DNA of 64,000 bases from Tupaia tana. Lineage: Eukaryota > Chordata > Mammalia > Scandentia > Tupaiidae. The position numbers and the translations under genes are program-made. The notes below the pieces were generated by a model. That model saw nothing but the letters and a program-made list of their open reading frames with translations. It was not told the origin of the DNA and did not search any database. The stretch is from NCBI GenBank assembly GCA_026018925.1, contig JAKSZU010000016.1, positions 83,192,990 through 83,256,989 of the forward strand, given 5' to 3'. Positions 10,964 through 22,500 of this stretch are shown here, piece by piece (the stretch's first letter is position 1; each line of letters starts with the position of its first letter).

Positions 10964-11700
10964 ACACAGCAGCGCAGCCTGATGTCTGTCCTTGGAGGCC
11001 AGCCTGGAGCCCTTCTCCCCTCCGGGTTCCGCTCTGAGAGGTGCGCAAAGGGAGATTTCGGTTCCAATTCCCAGGAACCTGCCTGGGAAGCTCGCGCGCA
11101 CCCCACCACACGCCGCGGGTCAGACCCCCAAGGCCGCAGGCGACCGCGCACCACCCCAGCCCCCCAGCCTCCGAGCGCCGACCTCGAGCGCCGCCTAGCG
11201 GTCGCAGCAGCCGGAACACAACCAGTCCCCAGGAGGGGCAGTCCCCAGGCGCTGCCCCCGGGGAGGGTGGGCGCGGGACTCTCGGTGCACCCCAGCCCAG
11301 AATGTCACCCATGTGGACCCAAGTCCAGGACCCTGGGAGAATGGGACTCTGCCGCCTCCCAGCCGGCCTCTGACATCCGGAGAGATGCGGGGCCCCGGCC
11401 CAGAAGACCCTTGCAGGTCTGGGGCCCCCACACAGGTTCGTGGACCTCCTGGGAAAGGGGAAGGTCTCTTGGCTTGTCCCCGCGCCCACTCAGGACTGGC
11501 TCCGGAACCTCTCCCACCCTAAGCGGGGATCGCGCCGAGTTCTTCACCGGCCATTTCTAGCGAGCTCCATCCGCAGCCCTTGCCCCACGCTCTCCCGCTC
11601 CCCGGAGCCGCGGGGCAGACGGCAGAGAGGGGCCGGGCGGCGTCCGCACCGTACAGAACCCGCACACGCACCCGGCTCTGGTGCCCAGGTGCTGCGTGTT
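10964..11700. other. CpG-rich sequence between tRNA genes
   Basis: GC-rich and CpG-rich sequence between the Pro and Lys tRNA genes, with no supported protein gene. At 11500-11540 there is a short match to a proline tRNA anticodon arm (CACCCTAAGCGGGG), too incomplete to call. Confidence 0.5.
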
Positions 11701-11788
11701 CAGGATCCAGGACCCGTCCCCACCGATTTTAACACATCAAGGTCCTGGAAAATTCCAACTGGCCTTTAGGGAACAGGATACGAGAATT

Positions 11789-11861
11789 GCCCGGCTAGCT
11801 CAGTCGGTAGAGCATGAGACTCTTAATCTCAGGGTCGTGGGTTCGAGCCCCACGTTGGGCG
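11789..11861 (+). tRNA. tRNA-Lys (CTT)
   Basis: A canonical 73-nt lysine tRNA on the plus strand: GCCCGGC start, TAGCTCAGTCGG A box, anticodon CTT, T arm GGGTTCGAGCCCC, and end GTTGGGCG. A TTTT terminator lies 5 bases downstream. It differs from the copy at 2325 by one D-loop base. Confidence 0.97.
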
Positions 11862-12003
11862 TGAGTTTTATCAGCCTTAACTCAGTGAATTAATGGGACA
11901 AGACCGGTATAAGGCCCGGAAGACCGGCCTGAAAAATCTGTCTCTGCATGGCGCTTCTTCTTACATTCCAGGTGTGTTACATATAGCTTACTTCCGGTTT
12001 TTT

Positions 12004-12198
12004 GTTATAGAGTATATTCACTCTCTTTGGAACAGCCACACCACAATCTGTTCTCCATCTTTCTCTTTCTCTGGATTTTGGACATGCACACACATCTCGT
12101 ATGGTTCTCATTTACAAGCCACTGGGTGTGGGACTTGAACTTGAACCTTGGTAAAGCGTCTGGGAATCCAGCACCTTAACCACCATGCTACCTGCTGG
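12004..12198 (-). repeat. Old SINE, minus strand
   Basis: Diverged family A/B copy ending CCACCATGCTACCTGCTGG. A short TG-rich tract and a partly duplicated AATTGAAATTTACA motif follow at 12198-12300. Confidence 0.65.
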
Positions 12199-12699
12199 TG
12201 TGTGTGCGCGCTTGTGTGTGCGCATAATTGAAATTTACAATACATATGTAACTGAACTATACAATTATATGTGTATAATTGAAATTTACACAAATCTCAC
12301 ATATGCATAGCGGTATATGAAAGTACCAGAGAACTCGGGACCCTGTCTGCGGGACACTTGTCTGGAGGAGAGTTGCCCTCTTGGGACTTTCTTGAAGTTC
12401 CCGCGGCCGGCAGTGGCCAAGCCCTGAAGTGTGATCTGAAGGCTCTAATCCACCAACGTCAGGGTTAAGTGTCAGCTCTCCTGGCAGATGAGAGCGACAG
12501 CGATGACTAGAAGTGGACTTCTGACGAGGCCATGCAGCCAATACAGGCAGGCAGAGTCAAAGAACTCTCTCTCATGTCTAAGCAAGGCTTGGGTGAGAAA
12601 AGTTGCTGGCAAGGACCACAGCTGTGAGCTCAGGCTTTCAAACTGTGTTTGCTGTATTTCTCTGCCATGGGCTTTATTGCCGTTATGGTACCCCGGTAC

Positions 12700-13757
12700 C
12701 CCATAAGGGCAAAATAACACCCCCAGCCTTACTGTAACTTTTACAATAATCCTAAAAAGAACGCGGACTCCTAAAGCGGCGAGCGGGATTGAGACTCACT
12801 CCACCTGCCCATAACAAAGAATACTGAAGCTCCTCTCAGAGCAGTCAAGCTGCTCACAAGACCACATTCCTTTCCCATGTAGACATTAGACTCACCCTCT
12901 TGGCTGTGGATTACCCCAGAGATAATATAGATGTTCCACTTTAGTATATATTTTTAGTATATATTAACCATGTTTTTACTTAACCAAATAAGATTCCTAT
13001 TTAGGCCTCCGGCTTGAGACTAAAGTTATAGAGTGGGCCTGGGACTGAAGTTACCAAGCTTGCTGAAAAACCCCTCACCCAAAAGACTCCACCTGGTAAT
13101 CAAGATCTAAGAAGATAAATGGATTCTCTCACCCGAAGGATTGTGGCTGTTTATAATTGGTCGAACAGAACAGACATCATGTTTTTTCGTTTTGTTTTAT
13201 TTTTTGTTTTTTGAGAGGTTTTTGCTATAGAGCGCATGCACTCACCAGACAGACAGAGACAGAGAGACAGAAAGCGAGAAATCACCCCCAGGGGGGATGG
13301 CCACGCCGCAATCTCTTCTCCTCCATTCTCCTCTCGGGATCTTGGGCACGCACGCACACGCACCCAGCGTGAGTTTTAAGCCACCGGGTCCAGGACACGA
13401 ACCGTGGCCGACTACATGGGAGTCCAGCGACATAGCCATTACGCTAACTGCTGGTCCCAGACATCATGTCTTATGATTATGTTTTGAATACCCTATTTTT
13501 CGCCCTGGGGACTGTAACTATTTTTACCTGGTCAAACAGAACAAACATCATGTTTTTGTAATTGTCATGTTTTGAATACCCTGTTTTTTACAGTAAAATC
13601 TTTTACTTCCGCCTCACCCCCCCCCCCGCTTCTGTAAAACATCCCTCAATAAATACATATGTTTGATAGCCGCAGACGCTGCAGTCCTGAGCTGGCTCTG
13701 CTGTAGTCGGCTGAGAACATGCTGAAGGGCATTGAGATCTCAGTCTGATTTTTGTTC
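12700..13757 (+). repeat. Probable solo LTR of an older retrovirus
   Basis: The stretch has LTR-like composition: AT-rich U3-like sequence, a duplicated segment (GGTCGAACAGAACAGACATC near 13159 and a near-copy at 13529; TGTTTTGAATACCCT near 13480 and 13568), a polyadenylation signal AATAAA at 13648-13653 and a GA/GT-rich 3' end. No internal retroviral sequence adjoins it. Borders are uncertain and no target duplication was found. Confidence 0.5.
13183..13458 (-). repeat. SINE family A inserted in the LTR
   Basis: Full minus-strand family A copy flanked by an 11-bp target duplication AGACATCATGT (13172-13182 and 13459-13469). Confidence 0.93.
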
Positions 13758-14529
13758 ACTCGTGTCGCCTTCCTGTGTACGAGCTCCGACCCACCCCGGC
13801 TGGAGCAGGGGCTTCTGGCAGACTTCTGGCTAAAGGTGACTCTTCTTGCACTCTGGCCCTGAGCAGGGACCTACCTGGGATCCCAGTTTGTACCCAGGGA
13901 TGTCCCCCCATCCCGGTACTCTTGCCTCCCCCCTCCCCAGCGCTGTGTCCCAACCTCTCTCCCCTTTCTGAAGTAGAAAGAACATTGAAAATCGTGGGCT
14001 ACTCTGATTAGGGGTTTAGAGGCTAGGGGTTCCCGCTCTCGCGAGAAGGTAACAGGCCTGGGATCCCTTCTGGAGATCTGCGGCAGAGCAGGAAGTCTCC
14101 ATGACCCCCGTGGTGTGGTCGAGGTATCTGGGTCTCCAGGACTCCACTCCTCCAGGAGTCCCTGCAGCCTCTGTCGGGTCTGGTTCCAGGCCAGCAGAGG
14201 AAGCCTTCATAGCTGGTGCTGGTAGTTGGGGGAGACCCCACCTGCCCCCCCGGTGCCTGGGAGCACCTGCATCCATTGAAAGGGACAGTATTAGGGTGCT
14301 CCAGAGAAAAAGAGCCAGCAGCGCGGTGGAGACGAGACTCGGACAGGCTGTGAGGCGCTGGCCCACGTGGCTGCAGCGCTCGGAAGTCCGCGGCCCGCAG
14401 GCCTGGCCAGGCTGGCTGGGGTGCTGCGAGACGGAGCAGAATCCCGTCCCTGAGTTTTCTCTTAAGGCCTTCCCCCGAGTCCATCAAGGCTATCGTTTTT
14501 TTTTCCTTTTCAATGCGTTAAAGACAGTC

Positions 14530-14773
14530 ACCGGGACCAGCAGATGGCCTAGCGGTTAAGGTGCTGCACTCCCATGTGGTTGGCCGCAGTTCACGTCCCG
14601 GACTTGGTGGCTTGGAAATCACTCCAGGTGCGTGTGCGTGCGTGCCCCAAATCCCCGGAGGAGAATGGACGAGAAGGGATTGCAGTGTGGCCATCCCCCC
14701 TGGGAGGTGATTTCTCACTTTCCCTCTCTCCATTTCGGTCTCTCTCCCACGAGTGCACGTGTCCTAAGGCAAA

Positions 14774-14805
<32 letters not shown>

Positions 14806-14806
14806 C
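14530..14806 (+). repeat. SINE family A, full copy
   Basis: Head GGGACCAGCAGATGGCCTAG, body with GGAGGAGAATGGACGAG, CCCCCCTGGGAGG, GTCCTAAGGCAAAA and a poly-A tail. Confidence 0.9.
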
Positions 14807-16155
14807 TTAAAAACACTCGCCAAGTCCCCCACAATGCCACAGACCTTATTGCTTTCTCTCAAACACCAAAGGCAGGGCAGGAGTCTGGTTGGCTGCCCTC
14901 CATTCCGCACGTCCGTCCTCTATGCCCTCCCGCTTTGACTCTGGCCAGTCTCAGCAGCTGCCCTGCTGCCACACCCTGGGGCTCAGGTTGCCGCGTCCCT
15001 CACCCTTCGAATCTGCTTCCAATCGTTTCAGGACAAGCACCCTGGAAATAAGCTGTTCACGGGCAGTTCTCTTTAGCCAGTTTACTCAGGGAGACCCAGG
15101 AGGGGTCTGTAGGGAAGTGGGGGACCTGGACTCCGCTCGGCACCCTGAGCTTGGCCAGCTGAGCTGCAGGCTCCTGAGTAGGAGGCCCCAGTGGCCAGTT
15201 GAGAGCTGGAGGAAGGGAAGGGACTTACACGTCCTGTTTGCTTCTTGTCCCTGCTGCCAACCCCCTCTTATAAAAAAAACAAAACCCACATGGCAACACT
15301 CCACTCCAAAATAGCAGGTGAATTCCTTTGAAAGCTTCCCCAGCACCCGCAGAAGCAGCCACAGAACACACTAGAGTCACCAGCCCAGGGAGGTTCCTCC
15401 CAGGGAGACACCGACGATGCTCTCAACAGCACCCCATTTTCTGTTTTTTGATTTTTTAATTATTTATTTTATTTTGGGACCAGCAGTTGGCATGATGGGG
15501 GCTCATGCACCTGCAAGAAGAGAAAAGAGAATGGGCAGATTTAGCCAATTTAGAACAGGAGGCACCTGGGGTGTGGGAACGGCTCCAGGACGACAGCAGG
15601 AGGAGGTGGCACACTGTGGCTCTGGTGTTTGTTAATCTGCGCACTTCCCAAAGAGCCCACGTGTCCTCCCAGGTGCCTCGGCTGGGGGACTGGAAACGCA
15701 TTCAGGGTGGCCTGTGTTTGATGAGGCTGACGCCAGAATGGCTCTGGCTTAACGTGGAGAGAGGGATCCAAAGACTGTGAGGCAGGAATTGGGGTGACAC
15801 CCTCCCCTCGAGAAGGGTGGCCAAGAAAGCACCAGCAGTGGCCGGCTTCTGTGTGGGCCGCCCTTCTCTGCGGCCCTGGGCATGTGATGGTGGGAGATCA
15901 GACCAAGGCCTGGTTTTGGGGGAGACCACCGGGATATTTGGAGAAGAGGGAAGCAAGGCTGGACCTGGAGGGACAGGAGAGTCCCACTCGTGGCTTGAAA
16001 AGGCAAAGGAGACCGATATTCCCCATGTGTACATGGAAGACTGGCGGCCCTCTGGGGTGTCTGGCGTGGAGGCTGCCGGGTTTAACCCGAACCCCGTCTG
16101 GTGGTTTGGGGAATTTCTACATCAAGGATGAAGTCATGTACTGCACATTTTTGTT
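14807..16155. other. Unassigned stretch
   Basis: No gene, tRNA or clear repeat is recognisable, apart from a truncated SINE head near 15476-15505. Open frames here have no splice or domain support. Confidence 0.45.
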
Positions 16156-16159
16156 TTGT

Positions 16160-16320
16160 TCTCTTTTTTAAAATTTTTAGTTTTTTTGCTGTACGCTCTC
16201 ACCAGAGAGTGAGGAAATGAAAGCGCCTCCCGGGGGAATGGCCACTCCACAATCCCTCCTCCGTGTTCTCAGGGTTTGGGGCACGCACATGTACCTGGCG
16301 TGCCTTAACCCCACGCCACG
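16160..16320 (-). repeat. Old family A SINE fragment
   Basis: Diverged minus-strand copy (TTTTTGCTGTACGCTCTCACC, GGGGGAATGGCCACTCC), cut near the head. Confidence 0.6.
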
Positions 16321-16690
16321 TTATAAACCATTCTGAACAAAACAGAGAAAATAGTATAATATGCCCTCGTGTCCCTGTTTACACCATTATCAACTCATAG
16401 ATAAACTAGACCTCCGAGCAGCCCATGATTTTAAAGCAAAACAGTTGTCTTGTGATTTAATCTGTAAATATAATTATGCATGCTTATAAAAGAACCTTTA
16501 AAAATATAGGTGACAATAATACACTGAACGCACACCATAAGCACTGTCATTAAATAGGGGGGTGGTTGTTAGGATAGTGTAAAAGGTCCAAACTGTCTTT
16601 TTTTAATCAAGGCTAAAATAACGCTTGGAAACACCTGGTCTATTAAAGGAAGGTTCTGTCTGGAAGTCCAGTACTGGCCCACCTGCCTAA

Positions 16691-16763
16691 AACTCAGCAC
16701 CTGTCTCAAACCCACAATCCCTGGCTTAGGAGGCCAATGCCTTATCCATTAGGCCACGGGGGC
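16691..16763 (-). pseudogene. Decayed tRNA-Arg (CCT)
   Basis: The reverse complement starts GCCCCCGTGGCCTAATGG and keeps the arginine A box and the loop CTCCTAA (anticodon CCT). The T arm and 3' acceptor strand have decayed and no longer pair with the 5' end. Confidence 0.8.
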
Positions 16764-16952
16764 TAATAGAAAGTACTCTCTGCCGATCTTAAGGCTGTCT
16801 CTGACACCCCCAGTAGTTCCCTCTGACCTGTCTCCCGTTGCCCCCTACAAGTCCCTGTCTGGGCGCCCTCGCTCAGACCTCGTGGGCTCCTGAGAGTCCT
16901 TTGCCCCCAGGAGCTAGCACACATCTGAAGGAGCAGAAAGAAATGGGATGTA

Positions 16953-17026
16953 TACTCTGACTTGATCTAGGGATATGAATCTCCCTTGGAGTGAGAGAGG
17001 CCCGGATTTAAATTCCTCGTGAGCCC
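16953..17026 (+). pseudogene. Decayed tRNA-Pro
   Basis: A proline tRNA can be followed across the whole length (GATCTAGGGATATGAATCTC, GTGAGAGAGG, CGTGAGCCCC), but the first acceptor strand, anticodon and T arm carry many changes. Confidence 0.65.
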
Positions 17027-17226
17027 CTCAGTCCTTTTAGCAGAGAATTACTGCAGTAGCAACGAGGGCACTTGTGATCGAGCACGGGAGACAGGGCGCA
17101 GCCCGCGGAGCTGTCAGCCCTGTCCCCTCCACCCCTTTGTCTAGCTGAGGCCAGATTCCAGGTTCAGCAGAGACCGGTGGCCTGAGATCTACTTAGTGAC
17201 CTTGTGAAATCTGTCCCACGTGCACT

Positions 17227-17290
17227 TGGCTAGCTCAGTCAGTGGGTCATAGTCTCCTTGAAGAGCTGTGAGTTCTGTCCCCGTGGCAGG
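17227..17290 (+). pseudogene. Decayed tRNA-Lys
   Basis: Starts TGGCTAGCTCAGTCAGTGGG, matching the lysine tRNA 5' half, then decays through the anticodon and T arms (GAGTTCTGTCCCC). Confidence 0.6.
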
Positions 17291-17644
17291 TGTTACGTTC
17301 CTCCCCATAAGCACGTGCTGTCTTTTCTCATCTTTAAGATTTGTATCTAACACTATTGAAAGAAGTGGCAGTCTGCAGACCTTAGGTCACCGGTCCCACC
17401 AGCAGAGACCTCGCAATTCTCTGCAGCCCTTACCCTAGTGGGTGGATGCTGGTCACAGCCCTGCACCTTAATGATTCCACTTAACCACGATTCCTTGGTG
17501 AGAACTCATGTTTAACTCAGGTAGCAATGTTTTTCCCCCGAGTGAAATTTTAGCTCAGTTTTGAACATATTATTTCTTTTAATTTTTTTAATTAAAAAAA
17601 TTTCTTAAAGATTTATTTTTTTCAGTTTGTTATTAGTATTAATT

Positions 17645-18214
17645 ATTTTTTTTTGAGAGGTTTTTCGCTATAGGGCGCGTGCGCTCGCCAGACAGACAGA
17701 GAGAGACATAGAGACAGAAAGCGAGAAATAATGGTCACGCCGCAATCCCTTCTCCTCCATTCTCCTCTCGGGATCTTGGGCACGCACGCACACGCGCCCG
17801 GCGTGAGCTGTAAGCCACCGGGTCCGGGACGCGAACTGCGGTCGACTACGTGGGAGTCCAGCGACACAGCCATTACGCTAACTGCTGGTTCCCAGTATTA
17901 TTTTTTTAATCTGACCAGAGAGCAAGAGAAAGGGAAAGCGAGAGAACAAGCCACTAGGTCCAGGATTCCAACTACACGGTAGGCCATGTGGGAATACAAC
18001 GCCTTTAACCACCATGCCACCTGCTAGCCCCATTTTAAACATTTTTTTAAAAAAAGAATTATTTGTTTAATTTAATTAATTGTTGTTATTACTCAGTTTG
18101 ACCAGAGAGAAACAGAATGAGAATGAGAAAGCAAGTCATTAGGTCCAGGACTCAAACTGTAGGTAGCCCTGCGGTATTCCAGCACCTTAACCACCACACC
18201 ACCTGCTGGCCCCC
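17645..18214 (-). repeat. Three minus-strand SINEs (A, B, B)
   Basis: Family A at 17647-17893 with little divergence, family B at 17895-18031, and family B at 18052-18214. The stretch from 18215 to about 18800 is AT-rich with no recognised feature. Confidence 0.88.
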
Positions 18215-18820
18215 AGAAATATTCTATTTAAAAATGTAAGTATACATTTACACAAATCACTGTAAGGATACACTCTCATTACAAGAAATCTATTAGATTT
18301 TGTTTTGCATTTTAAAATAATAGATATATATGTATGTGTATATGTAAACATAACACACACATCCAATTTGCCATTTCAAACACGTAATTCAGTGGCATTA
18401 TTTTCATAATAATGTGTAACTATCAACATTATTTCTAATATTATCATCAAAGTATCCGAACCTTTTGAAATGCACATGTCCTTTGACCCGTTGGGGCCAG
18501 TTCCCCTGCCGCCCTAGCCAAAAGACCCCAATCCCCACGTTGTTCCTGGCAGAATTCTACCATAATTTGTGTAACCACTGTTGGTGTCTTCCGGGGTGGG
18601 ACTTGGACTCGGGTTCTACTGCCCGCCGGTGTCGTTCCCTGGCGGGGCCTCGACGTCAACCCCCAGGTAACCCACCCTTGGTCTGAACTGCGCAAACACA
18701 GGCAGAGGGTGGAGTTCTAAGAGGGTGCTGGGAGCAGTCTGCGTGCCCTAAAAGCCAGTGTAGATCACAGTCCCAAGAGAAGGAAATTTTTATTTCAATT
18801 TAGAAAAACGAACATAGCAG

Positions 18821-18893
18821 CGACCACGAAGGGACTCGAACCCTCAATCTTCTGATCCGGAATCAGACGCCTTATCCATTAGGCCACGCGGCC
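18821..18893 (-). tRNA. tRNA-Arg (CCG)
   Basis: The reverse complement is a 73-nt arginine tRNA: GGCCGCG start, GTGGCCTAATGG A box, anticodon loop TTCCGGA (anticodon CCG), T arm GGGTTCGAGTCCC, and 3' acceptor strand ending GTGGTCG. A run of T lies about 12 bases downstream on the minus strand. It sits about 600 bp from the 3' end of the caspase gene. Confidence 0.95.
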
Positions 18894-19440
18894 CCGCGGC
18901 TGTCACTTGCTCAGCTTTTCTCATAAAGCCTGTGCACGCGCCTGCGCAGTGTGAGCCAGTGCGCATGCCTACAGTAAGGAAGCGCCAGCCGCTCCGGTCT
19001 GCACCAGAGCGGGGTTCCGAGACCCGCTGGAGGAAAAGCAAGTGCGACAACGCCGCCGCTTTGAGGCTGGAAGTTCAAGCGCTGGCTAGACACACGCACC
19101 GCGCAGGTCCCTCCGGTCCCGACAGCGCTCTCCGGCCTCTCCCCGCGTCCCCGCCGCCCGCGCGAGGTCAAGGACTTCCCCAGCACTTCACCGGGGAAGC
19201 CGCGGCGGTCCGCCCCAGTCTCTGGCCCACACTCGGTTGAGCGGCTTGAAAGCAGAGGCCGTGTCCCCTGCGAGTCCCGGGCCGCGGCGCGGGCTGGGGC
19301 GGGAGGCGTTGTGCACCGGCCCCGCTGTGGCTGGGAGAGGGACTTGGCACCTGGGCTGCCCCTCCCGGGCTTTCCGCTGGGATGCTCCCGGGACGTCAGC
19401 CCAGCCTGGACTGGGGCTCCCAGCAACGCCACTATGAAGT
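18894..19440. promoter_or_regulatory. CpG-rich stretch next to tRNA-Arg
   Basis: CpG-dense sequence between tRNA-Arg and the caspase 3' end. No protein gene is supported. It may reflect open chromatin at the tRNA gene or an unannotated promoter. Confidence 0.4.
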
Positions 19441-19494
19441 GCCAGGTACTTGACATTCTCTCACGGTCACGGGCACAGCGATCGCCAAATGATA

Positions 19495-19504
19495 TTTATT
19501 TATT
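19495..19504 (-). terminator. Polyadenylation signals of the caspase gene
   Basis: Two overlapping AATAAA hexamers on the minus strand. One overlaps the TAA stop codon itself, so the 3' untranslated region would be very short. Confidence 0.6.
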
Positions 19505-22500
19505 CCAGGCCACTAGGTGCCAGCACCCGTGTGTGCAGACCAGGGGGCCCTGGGGTGGCTGCAGTCACGGTAGCGGGGCTGAGTGGCCCCGCGCTGCCAC
19601 CCTGCAGGCAGAGCCGGCGCCTGAGCGAGCTGCGTATCTCCAGGCAGGCCTTCCGGAGCTCGTCGCCGCCGGGCCCCAGCACGTCCAGCGCACACACCCG
19701 CCTGTTGACCTGAGAGGAGGACCCCAGGGTCCCGAAGGCTGAAGCAGATGTGCCCCCCACGCCCTGGGAAACCCCTGCCCCCGCAGCTCCCAGCAGCCAG
19801 CCCGCTGTCCCCAGCCCCTGGGCTTCAGTTCCCTGCTGGCCCGGAAGTTATTCACACAAGCCAGTCACCTCCTCCCGCGGCAGTGGGCACCCTCTCCTGC
19901 CTCCCACGGGCCCTGCTGGCCCCTCTGCTCCTGGACACCCCTGTGTAGCCCACGGGCAGCATTCCCCTCCCCGACTTTGCTATCTGGCCACTACTGTCAC
20001 TGCCCTCTGTCCGGCGCCGCTGTCGGGTGTTGGGACATCTTGTGCTACTGAAGGCGGGCGACCGCTCCATCGCCAGGGGGAAGGCTGGAGCAAAGGGCAA
20101 ATCCAGCCTCTCTCCCAGCCCCACCCCCAAACCCCACACACCTCAGTCAGCAGCTCCAGGAGGTCTCCCCCAGGGTCAGTGCTGAGGACCTCCGCCAGCG
20201 TCTGGATGAAGTCGGAACCCTTCTCGTCCCGGTAGGCCACGCAGCCTACCGGAGCAGGGTGGTGTCAGAGGGCCCGCAGCTGGCTGTCAGTCCCGGGGCC
20301 TAATGTGGGGTGGGGGTGGGCAGCAGGCAGACCAGAGCCAGCCACCAGGCCAGAGAACAGGCCGGGGCAAGGGCTCTTGGCTCTGCTACAAGTAGTTGTT
20401 GCTATTTACACACCACCTGGGTGGACTCAACACTGAACACCGGTTACTGTGGACCTACTGTGTGCAGGCGCTGGGCGGGGCCCAAGGTACACAGTTCCCA
20501 CCCACCTCACACAACTGAGGCCTCGAGGAGGCCTGCGGGACATGCTGTCACTGTTCGCATGCACACTAACCCTCGGGAGGAAGGCGGCCCAACTGCGACT
20601 GTGCCCCAGGCCCACACCCTGCCTACCCCCAGCTCTCAGCCAGGAAGTGGCCCTGAGACAGAGGCTGGCTCCCTGTGACTGTTCTCACCCTCGGCAGCTG
20701 CATAGACCATCAGGATGTCTGCCTGGTCAGAGCTTCCTGGAGTGGGGCCCCTGCAGAAGCTGCCTGCAAGAGGAGTCAACTTACCAACCAGCATCCTGGG
20801 ACCCCGCCGGCCCTGGAGCCCCAGGGTTTCCCCACCTGTGGTCCAAGGGCAGCTCGAGGTAGAAAAGACAGAAATTCAAAGCTCAGTCCTGCCACTTACC
20901 AGAATGTGACCTCAGAAAAGCTAGGTCACCTTGCAGACTCTCACGGGGGAAGACGCCCGCACATCCCAGAAGCCCTGGCAGCTTAGGAAGACTGCCTTGG
21001 CAGAGAGGATGGAGGTGGCAGCACCCCAGCCAAGAGCCCTGGACACGCTTTCTGCACAGCTCCCACCACCAGCCCGGCCAAGCTGGGGTTCTAGAAGGAA
21101 GCAGAACCCACCTTGGGCATTGGCATGGATCTGGAGGACATCTGCATGGGAAGGGATGGCTGGAGGTGTCCGCAGCCAGCACCAGTACCAGGGGAGAGCT
21201 GGGGGCCCCACACCGGCGTCCCTGTTCCCTGGGGGGCGGGGAGGGACAGATACCTTTGTGGGCGGATTGCTGGGGTGTGAGCAGTGGGGTCAAGGCGAGA
21301 ACCCAGCCCTGAGCTCTGTGCAGGCCTGCCAGGCTGCAAACATGGCCGTCACTGACTTGCCCGGCTCTAGAAGAGGCTGGGTGGGGGCAGGGCAGGGCAA
21401 ATGCTCCGGTTTCCTGGAAGGGTGCTCAGCAAGGTGGCCGAGAAGGCTAGGACAGAGGGGGGGGAGGCCGGCCTTGTCCCGCTCACCCCCGCGGCAGGCC
21501 TGGAGCAGGAAGATCTTGGGGCGGCCCCGCAGCACTCGGCAGCGGCTCAACTCCTGCACTAGTGCCTCTGGCTGCACCTGGTGCCCGTCAGCCCCCAGCA
21601 GCTGCCCCTGTGGCCCTCCGTGGGCCATCAGGGCCACTAGGGCACAGCTCACAGGGCCTGTGTGTGCGTCCAGCCGCTCCCGGAACTGGGCCAGCGCCTC
21701 CTGGAAAGCCTGGCAGGGAGATGAGGCGAGGATTGGCCCGGGCTACCACTTCGCTGGCTCCTGGCTGCCACCACAGGGCTGGGTCCCCAGCCCACCAGAC
21801 CCCACACCTGCCAGGCCCAGGTCCAAAGCCGCTTTCTTCTTTCTCTCGCTTTCCTTCTTTCTTTTTTCTTCCCTCCCCTCCTTCTTTCAGGTTTAGTCAT
21901 TTCTTCCATGAGAGAGAGACAGAGATGGGCGTGTGGAGCCCAGCACACAAGGGCGTCCCTGGCGCAAACAGGACCTTCCCGTGTGGTCCCAGTGCCGTCC
22001 TGCCCTGTCACTGCCTGGCCCCAGAAGCCTTTTCCTAACCCAATACACAGCAGGGAGGGGTGAGGCTAGACTTGAGGACACACTTCCTGCCTGTGATGGC
22101 TGAGTCCAGGAGCATCCCCGGGGCCGTGGACAATGGGGTGCCTGTCCTTCAGAGCACCACCAGTCCTGGCTCCCCTCACCTGGGCTGTAGGGTCAGTCCT
22201 CAGGGTGGTCTCGAAGCCCAGGGCCTGGCAGAGACCCCCCAGCACCTCCACATCACACTGGGCCCCAGGCCGTCCTCGAATCACAGCCAGGAGGAGGGCG
22301 GCCTTGGCTCCGGACAGGTCGTACTGGGCTCCGGGGTCGGGGACCAGCTGCAGAGAAGGGCAAGGCACAGTACAGTGGTCGGGAGATTCCTAGGCCTCCC
22401 CAACAGCTGCACTCACAACTGCAGCCACGTGACTGGGTCCCCGCCCTGTCCCCCTCACCTCCGGCCTCCAGGGCTCAGTGCCTCCCAGGCACAGTGCTCC

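Noticed and set aside
11500..11540. Additional tRNA-Pro copy
   Set aside because: Only a short anticodon-arm match; the acceptor and T arms are not recognisable.
20931..21896. 321-codon plus-strand frame
   Set aside because: It is the shadow of caspase exon 6 and its introns on the opposite strand.
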